From Inquilinus limosus (GTDB taxonomy: Bacteria > Pseudomonadota > Alphaproteobacteria > DSM-16000 > Inquilinaceae), in contig NZ_NHON01000005.1 in assembly GCF_002195995.1 (NCBI RefSeq), positions 1-64,000 of the forward strand: 64,000 nt of DNA, written 5' to 3'. Positions 59,707 through 64,000 of the stretch are shown here, one piece after another. The notes below the pieces were generated by a model that made no database searches, was not told where the DNA came from, and saw only the letters and a program-made list of their open reading frames with translations. How positions within the stretch are numbered: position 1 is the first letter of the stretch; each line of letters opens with the position of its first letter. Position numbers and translations under genes: made by a program.

Positions 59707-60735
59707 TCACCGCTCCCGGGCGGCGCCCTCCGGCGGGCGGTCGATCAGGCGCTCGATCTCGGCCATCGCCTCGGCCGGCAGCGGGCCCTTCTCCAGCGCG
59801 CCGACATTCTCCCGCACCTGCGCCACCGACCGGAAGCCGGGGATCGGCAGGGTGCGCGGCGACCTGGCCCAGAGCCAGGCCAGCGCGCCCTGCGCCAGGG
59901 TCCGGCCATCCGTCGTGAGCAGGTGCCGGATCCGCTCCAGCCGCTCGGCGAAGTCCGGCACCACCCTTCCGTCCTTGAAATAGTCCATCCAGCCGAAGGT
60001 GTTCGATCGGACGTCGCCCGCCGGCAGCGCCTGCCCGGCCGCGAACTTGCCGGTCAAGAGCCCCATCGCCAGCGGCGAGCGGTTGATCAAGATCAGCCCG
60101 TGCCGCTCGGCCACGGCGGACAGGCTCGGCGCGCCGAAGAACAGGTTCATGCCATGCTGCACGGCGACGAAGCCGTCGCGCCCGGCATGGGCCGCCGCCC
60201 GCTCCGGATAATCGGTGCTCCAGCCATAGGCGCCGACGGTACCGTCGGCGCGGAGCCCGTCCAGTGCATCGAACACTTCGCCGGCCCGGTCGATCGCCAG
60301 CGTGTTCAGATGCAGCTGCACCAGGTCCAGCCGGTCGCGCCGCAGCCGGCGGCGCGAGGCGTCGACCGCGGCCAGCACCTCCTGGCGCAGATCGCCCTCC
60401 TCGATGCTGCCAATGTACTGCTTCGTCGCGGGATCGAAGCGGTTGCCCAGCTTGGTCGCGATCACGACATCGTCATGGCCTTCGAGGGCCCGGCCCAGCA
60501 CTTCCTCGGAATGGCCGGCGCCATAGACGTCGGCGGTGTCGAAGAACCGGATGCCGAGGTCGACGGCACAGCGGATCGCCGCGATCGATTCCGCATCGTC
60601 GACCGTGCCGTAGCCCAGCGGCGTGTCGCCGGCGAAGAACGGCCCGCCGATCGCCCAGCAGCCGAGACCGAGGCGAGACACCTCCCGCCCGTCCCACAGG
60701 CGGATCACCGGATGCGGCGCGGTGCGGTCGGTCAT
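59707..60735 (-). CDS. Aldo/keto reductase
   Basis: A 342-aa AKR with TIM-barrel motifs: catalytic Asp and Tyr in FFDTADVYGAGHSEEVLG (about residues 65-82), Lys in VIATKLG and the HLN motif in VQLHLNTL in place of the usual His-x. The C-terminal phosphate-binding loop PIPGFRSVAQVRENV (NADPH preference) is present. Substrate unknown; it resembles the YajO/YghZ group. GGGAGAG 5 nt before ATG 60735. Divergent from a LysR gene 91 bp away. Confidence 0.9.
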   Translation of the reverse strand: MTDRTAPHPVIRLWDGREVSRLGLGCWAIGGPFFAGDTPLGYGTVDDAESIAAIRCAVDLGIRFFDTADVYGAGHSEEVLGRALEGHDDVVIATKLGNRFDPATKQYIGSIEEGDLRQEVLAAVDASRRRLRRDRLDLVQLHLNTLAIDRAGEVFDALDGLRADGTVGAYGWSTDYPERAAAHAGRDGFVAVQHGMNLFFGAPSLSAVAERHGLILINRSPLAMGLLTGKFAAGQALPAGDVRSNTFGWMDYFKDGRVVPDFAERLERIRHLLTTDGRTLAQGALAWLWARSPRTLPIPGFRSVAQVRENVGALEKGPLPAEAMAEIERLIDRPPEGAARER

Positions 60736-60753
60736 GGCGCTCTCCCTTTTCAA

Positions 60754-60773
60754 GATCGAAAAGAATATCGATC
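60754..60773. promoter_or_regulatory. Candidate LysR operator between AKR and LysR genes
   Basis: GATCGA (60754-60759) and TCGATC (60768-60773) form an inverted repeat around 8 bp in the AT-rich middle of the 91-bp divergent region. The position fits control of both genes by the LysR protein. Confidence 0.5.
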
Positions 60774-60826
60774 AATCAAGGGCAGGCTATCGGCTATGCT
60801 CCGCACCTGGAACAACCAGGGCTGCA

Positions 60827-61696
60827 ATGAGCCTTTCAGGAATGAAAAGCGCGATCGACTGGGAGGACATCCGCCTGTTCCTGGCCGTGGCCCGCGGCGA
60901 GGGGCTGAGCGGCGCGGCCCGCCAGGCAGGCTCCAGCCCGGCCACGCTGGGGCGGCGGATGACGGCGCTGGAGCACAGCCTGGACCAGCGCCTGTTCATC
61001 CGCGAACGGCTGGGCTACCGCCTGACCGAGCCGGGGCGCCAGTTCCTGGCCCAGGCGGAAGAGATGGAGGCCGCCGCCACCGGCATCGAGCGCTGGCGCG
61101 ACGGGCTGTCGCCGCGCCGCACCGTGCGGATCTCGGCCGGCACCTGGACCTCCTGGTTCCTGGCCCGGCACATCGACGCGCTATGGTCGCCCGGCGAGGC
61201 CTGGACCATCGATTTCGTCGCCGCCAATGCCCGGCTCGACATCGCCCGCGGCCAAGCCGATATCGGCGTGCGCAACCGCCGGCCGGAAGAGCCGTGGCTG
61301 GCCGGGCGGCGCACCGGCGACGTCGCCTTCGCCGTCTATGGCCGGCGCGGCGGCGGGCTGGAGGAGCGCTGGATCGGCGTCACCGGCGATGGCGCCGTCA
61401 CCCCCTCGGCGCGCTGGGTGGCGGAGCGGCATGCCGCCGCCACCGTGGTCCGCGGCAACGACCCGCGGCTGATCCTGGACCTGCTGCGCCGCGGCGTCGG
61501 CCGGGCGGTGCTGCCCTGCTTCGTCGGCGACACCGAGCCGGAGATCGAGCGGCTGGAGGAGGTCGAGGCGCTGCGCCACCAGCAATGGCTGGTGCTGCAC
61601 CAGGACGAGCGCCGCCACCCCGCGGTGCGCGCGGTGATCGAGCGCATCGTCCGGCTGATGCGGGACAGCCGGGCGCTGCTGCGAGGCGAGAGCTAA
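60827..61696 (+). CDS. LysR-family transcriptional regulator
   Basis: A 289-aa LTTR. HTH at about 9-68: IRLFLAVARGEGLSGAARQAGSSPATLGRRMTALEHSLDQRLFIRERLG. The effector domain is shorter than usual and begins VRISAGTWTSWFLARHI. Likely regulator of the divergent aldo/keto reductase. ATG 60827 has AGGG 6 nt upstream; the in-frame ATG at 60842 is nearly as good. The stop overlaps the stop of the facing TetR gene by 4 bp. Confidence 0.88.
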   Translation: MSLSGMKSAIDWEDIRLFLAVARGEGLSGAARQAGSSPATLGRRMTALEHSLDQRLFIRERLGYRLTEPGRQFLAQAEEMEAAATGIERWRDGLSPRRTVRISAGTWTSWFLARHIDALWSPGEAWTIDFVAANARLDIARGQADIGVRNRRPEEPWLAGRRTGDVAFAVYGRRGGGLEERWIGVTGDGAVTPSARWVAERHAAATVVRGNDPRLILDLLRRGVGRAVLPCFVGDTEPEIERLEEVEALRHQQWLVLHQDERRHPAVRAVIERIVRLMRDSRALLRGES

Positions 61697-62355
61697 GTGT
61701 CCGCCAGCCCCATGGCGTTGCCGGAGAGCAAACCGTCGACCCAGCCATTGGCGATGCGCACGGCGTCGTCCGGCGTGAACACGGAGGGGTCGAGGCAGAG
61801 CTCGAGCCACAGCCCGTCGAGCATGGCGGTGAAGGCCAGCGCCGCCAGCGCCGTGTCGATGCGGCGCGACCGGGCGGCGGCGGCCTCGGCGATCAGCCCC
61901 TCCAGCCGGCGGCGATAGGCGGCGTAGACGTCGCGGTGGATCCGGCGGATCGCCTCGTCGCGGCGCACCAGCGCCCAGAAGGACAGCCAGATCGACAGCA
62001 GGTCAGGATCCAGCACCGGCGGCCGGAAGCTGGCATCGATGAAGGCGCGCAACCGCGCCTCCGGCGTCGTGTCGGCCGCGTCCAGCGCTGCGGCCAGCGT
62101 CTCGGCCACATGGCTGCCGATAGATCGGTAGGTCTCGGCGATCAGGGTGTCGATGCCGCCGAAATAATGGCGCACCAGCCCGAGGGACACGCCAGCACGC
62201 GCGCAGACCTCACGCACCGATGTGGCCGCGTGGCCGCGTTCGGCCAGGCAACGGGCCGTGGCTTCGATCAGCGCCCGGCGTCTGACCGCCGGCAATTCGC
62301 GCGTGAACTTCGCGCGGGGCCCTGGTTTATCGCCAATCTCTTGGCTTGGGGGCAC
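61693..62355 (-). CDS. TetR-family regulator, BetI-like
   Basis: About 220 aa. The HTH ALIEATARCLAERGHAATSVREVCARAGVSLGLVRHYFGGIDTLIAETY and the C-terminal BetI-type domain (ARLRAFIDASFRP; SIWLSFWALVRRDEAIRRIHRD; LDGLWLELCLDPS) are clear. BetI represses choline/betaine genes, but no bet genes are in the window. The start is uncertain: GTG 62355 is given because the longer TTG start at 62397 would lie in the tail of the cold-shock gene terminator. Confidence 0.82.
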   Translation of the reverse strand: MPPSQEIGDKPGPRAKFTRELPAVRRRALIEATARCLAERGHAATSVREVCARAGVSLGLVRHYFGGIDTLIAETYRSIGSHVAETLAAALDAADTTPEARLRAFIDASFRPPVLDPDLLSIWLSFWALVRRDEAIRRIHRDVYAAYRRRLEGLIAEAAAARSRRIDTALAALAFTAMLDGLWLELCLDPSVFTPDDAVRIANGWVDGLLSGNAMGLADT

Positions 62356-62384
62356 GCGATCGGATGGGCCGGAGCGGGGCTCAG

Positions 62385-62421
62385 CCAAGAAAGGCAACGG
62401 CCCGGGGTTTCCCCCGGGCCG
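62385..62421 (-). terminator. Rho-independent terminator of the cold-shock gene
   Basis: Minus strand: CGGCCCGGGG-GAAA-CCCCGGGCCG, a 10-bp GC stem with GNRA loop (62398-62421), followed by TTGCCTTTCTTGG. It begins 10 bp after the stop codon at 62431. Confidence 0.85.
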
Positions 62422-62430
62422 CGTCCGTCG

Positions 62431-63045
62431 TCACAGGAGCTGGACGGCTTCCGCCATCGGGCCCTTCTGGCCCATGCGGACCGTCAGGCGCACCCGCTGC
62501 TCGCTGTTCAGGCTCGGCAGGCCGGCCTTCTGCAGCGCGCGCGAGGCGACATAGACGTCCTTGCCGCCGTCGTCCGGGGTGACGAAGCCGAAGCCCTTCT
62601 CCGCGTTGAAGAACTTCACCGTGCCCTCGACCTCGGTGGCCGGGCCGCTGAAGCCGCCGCGATCGCCGCCGCCGAAGCCGCCACGATCACCGCCGCCGAA
62701 GCCACCACGGCCACCGCCGTCACCGAAGCGGCTCGGGCGGAAGCCGCCACCAGCGCCGGCGCCACCGCCGGCCGGCGGGGCGCCGAGCTCCTCGATGCGA
62801 TGGATCACCGCGACCTGCGGGCCCTTCTGACCTTCCGCGATGTCGCAGACGATCTTCGTGCCCTCATACATCTCGCGATGGCCGGACTGTTCCACGACCG
62901 AGGCGTGCAGGAACGCATCCGGCGAACCGTCCGTCACCTGGACGAAGCCGAAGCCCTTCGTCGGGTTGAACCACTTGACCACTGCCGTCACGTCACGGCG
63001 ATATTCGCCGCCTCCGACGCGCGGCGGATGACGTCGGTTCATCAT
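62431..63045 (-). CDS. Protein with two cold-shock domains and an RGG-type linker
   Basis: A 204-aa nucleic-acid-binding protein. CSD1 at about 18-85 (VVKWFNPTKGFGFVQV with RNP1, then DAFLHASVV with RNP2). Linker about 92-134 is Gly-rich with RGGF repeats. CSD2 is about 136-204 (GTVKFFNAEKGFGFVTPDD, DVYVASRAL). CSD2 has VYVAS in place of VFVHxS, losing the usual His. Such double-CSD proteins are RNA chaperones in alphaproteobacteria. Start ATG 63045 (or the adjacent ATG 63042), TTGGAG 11 nt upstream, behind a long leader. Confidence 0.92.
   Translation of the reverse strand: MMNRRHPPRVGGGEYRRDVTAVVKWFNPTKGFGFVQVTDGSPDAFLHASVVEQSGHREMYEGTKIVCDIAEGQKGPQVAVIHRIEELGAPPAGGGAGAGGGFRPSRFGDGGGRGGFGGGDRGGFGGGDRGGFSGPATEVEGTVKFFNAEKGFGFVTPDDGGKDVYVASRALQKAGLPSLNSEQRVRLTVRMGQKGPMAEAVQLL
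62651..62722. repeat. Three 24-bp tandem repeats coding for the RGGFGGGD linker
   Basis: Units 62651-62674, 62675-62698 and 62699-62722 are near-identical (each begins aagccgccgc or aagccaccac). They encode the Gly/Arg/Phe linker of the cold-shock protein and can expand or shrink in frame. Confidence 0.8.
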
Positions 63046-63364
63046 TGAACTGAAACTCCAAGAGAAAGTGCTGCACCAGGACCAAGGGTGCGGCTTCCGC
63101 GAGCGGAAACCAGAATCTGTCCGCTCGCAACCGACGACAAGCCGGTGCTGGACGGTCTGAACGTTTTTGTCGAGACGACCATTCGTTACCTGAGACAACC
63201 AGCCCGCGTGTGGTTGGCCACGCGCGGGCGACGATCGTCTCCATACCCCTCAGCCGAGCCTACAGAAGACACCCGCGTGGACTATAACCTCAGGCCGCGC
63301 GCCTTGACCATAGGCGTTCCGCCGACATCGGAGAGAATCTTTCGCACGACAAATCGAGGCTGAC
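63046..63364 (-). other. Leader/promoter region of the cold-shock gene with a 12-bp stem-loop
   Basis: No gene is seen in these 319 bp. An inverted repeat at 63202-63229 (GCCCGCGTGTGG / CCACGCGCGGGC, one mismatch) could fold in the mRNA leader. Long structured 5' leaders are typical of cold-shock genes. It has no T-run, so it is not a terminator for the upstream dehydrogenase gene. I find no promoter with a good match. Confidence 0.5.
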
Positions 63365-64000
63365 TCAGCGTGACAGCCGCACCGGAGCGCCGGTCTTGGC
63401 CGATTCCCAGGCCGCGTCGGCGAGCAGCAGCGCCCGCTTCCCGTCCTCTCCCCCGGCCCGGGGCGCCCGCCCCTCCAGCACCGCGTCGATGAAGTCGTCG
63501 AGCTCGCGCCGATAGGCTTCGGCGTAGCGTTCCAGGAAGAAATGCAGCGGCTTGTCGCGCACCACCCCGTCGGCACCGGCATATTCCACCGTGGTCGCGG
63601 CGCGATTCTCAGCCCGCAGCATGCCGAGCGACCCGAAGGCCTCGACCCGCTGGTCGTAACCGTAGACGGCGCGGCGGCTGTTCGAGATCTGGGCGATAGA
63701 GCCGCCCGCGGTCTTCAGCGTCACCACCGCAGTGTCGACGTCGCCCTCGGCGCCGATCGCCGGGTCCACCAGGTTGCTGGCAGTGGCGTAGATCTCCACC
63801 GGCTCCTCGTCCAGCAGCCAGCGGGCGATGTCGAAGTCGTGGATCATCATGTCCCGGAACAGCCCGCCGGAGACGCGGATGTAGCTGGCCGGCGGCGGGC
63901 CCGGGTCGCGGCTGGTGATGGCCACCAGCTCGACCTTGCCGATGCGGCCCTCGGCGATGCCGGCATGGACCGCCTCGAAGCTCGGGTCGAACCGGCGGTT
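63365..64000 (-). CDS. iolG: Gfo/Idh/MocA-family dehydrogenase, inositol 2-dehydrogenase-like (partial)
   Basis: The C-terminal 211 residues; the start and Rossmann domain lie beyond the window. NRRFDPSF at the very edge is the IolG signature, followed by GGLFRDMMIHDFDIARWLL, in which Asp and His are the catalytic pair. The substrate domain ends ALLLADAAWESAKTGAPVRL. IolG oxidises myo-inositol to 2-keto-inositol with NAD; related enzymes act on other sugars, so the symbol is tentative. It is upstream of the cold-shock gene on the same strand. Confidence 0.85.
   Translation of the reverse strand, partial: NRRFDPSFEAVHAGIAEGRIGKVELVAITSRDPGPPPASYIRVSGGLFRDMMIHDFDIARWLLDEEPVEIYATASNLVDPAIGAEGDVDTAVVTLKTAGGSIAQISNSRRAVYGYDQRVEAFGSLGMLRAENRAATTVEYAGADGVVRDKPLHFFLERYAEAYRRELDDFIDAVLEGRAPRAGGEDGKRALLLADAAWESAKTGAPVRLSR

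Noticed and set aside
62356-62397. Longer TTG start of the BetI-like regulator
   Set aside because: It would begin inside the U-rich tail of the cold-shock gene terminator and adds residues not typical of the family.
63088-63363. A 91-aa plus-strand frame upstream of the cold-shock gene
   Set aside because: It lies antisense to the leader, has no ribosome site and no motif.

Overview
The window is a high-GC stretch of a free-living alphaproteobacterium. Evidence: opgD/opgH glucan genes preceded by a general-stress (EcfG) type promoter, the sensor half of a class III cyclase of the alphaproteobacterial kind, many ABC transporters for polyamines, amino acids and sugars, and dispersed palindromic elements. 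A Rhodospirillales (Inquilinus- or Azospirillum-like) host is my guess from gene content; nothing here proves the genus. I see no rRNA, tRNA, CRISPR array or prophage. The only transposon trace is a broken IS4-type transposase at the left edge.

Left part (1-22.3 kb): a secreted protein of unknown function, a ChaN-like lipoprotein, a DedA/PAP2/LssY fusion membrane protein, an SDR, and a PotD/PotB/PotC-like ABC transporter without its ATPase. Then an ArsR regulator, an APC amino acid permease, an SDR/LysR divergent pair, Dps with a clear terminator, a secreted lipase/TetR pair with a 16-bp operator-like palindrome, a serine hydrolase, a ThDP-dependent enzyme, a COG3904-like periplasmic protein and a LysR-azlC-azlD set.

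Middle part (22.3-43.1 kb): the conserved prkA-yeaH-spoVR trio behind a 600-bp leader region with a strong stem-loop; ltrA plus a large MscS channel; a lone cyclase-type sensor domain with an SDR and a divergent AraC regulator sharing a perfect 14-bp palindrome. Next is a three-gene unit of a GNAT/C39-like peptidase fusion, a RimK-like (RLAN) ATP-grasp ligase and a DUF4893-like secreted protein. The osmoregulated periplasmic glucan operon follows (opgD, a 173-aa linker gene, opgH), with a membrane alkaline-phosphatase-superfamily transferase just upstream and a consensus EcfG promoter (GGAAC-N16-CGTT) in front of opgD.

Right part (43.1-64 kb): an RTX-repeat protein with a serralysin-type C-terminus, then a carbohydrate unit (two near-duplicate sugar-binding proteins, ThuA, DUF2264) with two copies of an operator-like motif in front. 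A catabolic cluster follows (Rieske oxygenase, FAD oxidoreductase, aspartoacylase-like deacylase, two amino acid binding proteins, three permeases, no ATPase) headed by a 20-bp inverted repeat. The end holds MgtC, an aldo/keto reductase/LysR pair, a BetI-like TetR, a double cold-shock-domain protein with an RGG linker and strong terminator, and the 3' part of an iolG-like dehydrogenase.

The best candidates for under-described biology are the GNAT-peptidase/RLAN-ligase unit, the glucan operon with its stress promoter and possible decorating transferase, the Rieske catabolic cluster, and the prkA leader.
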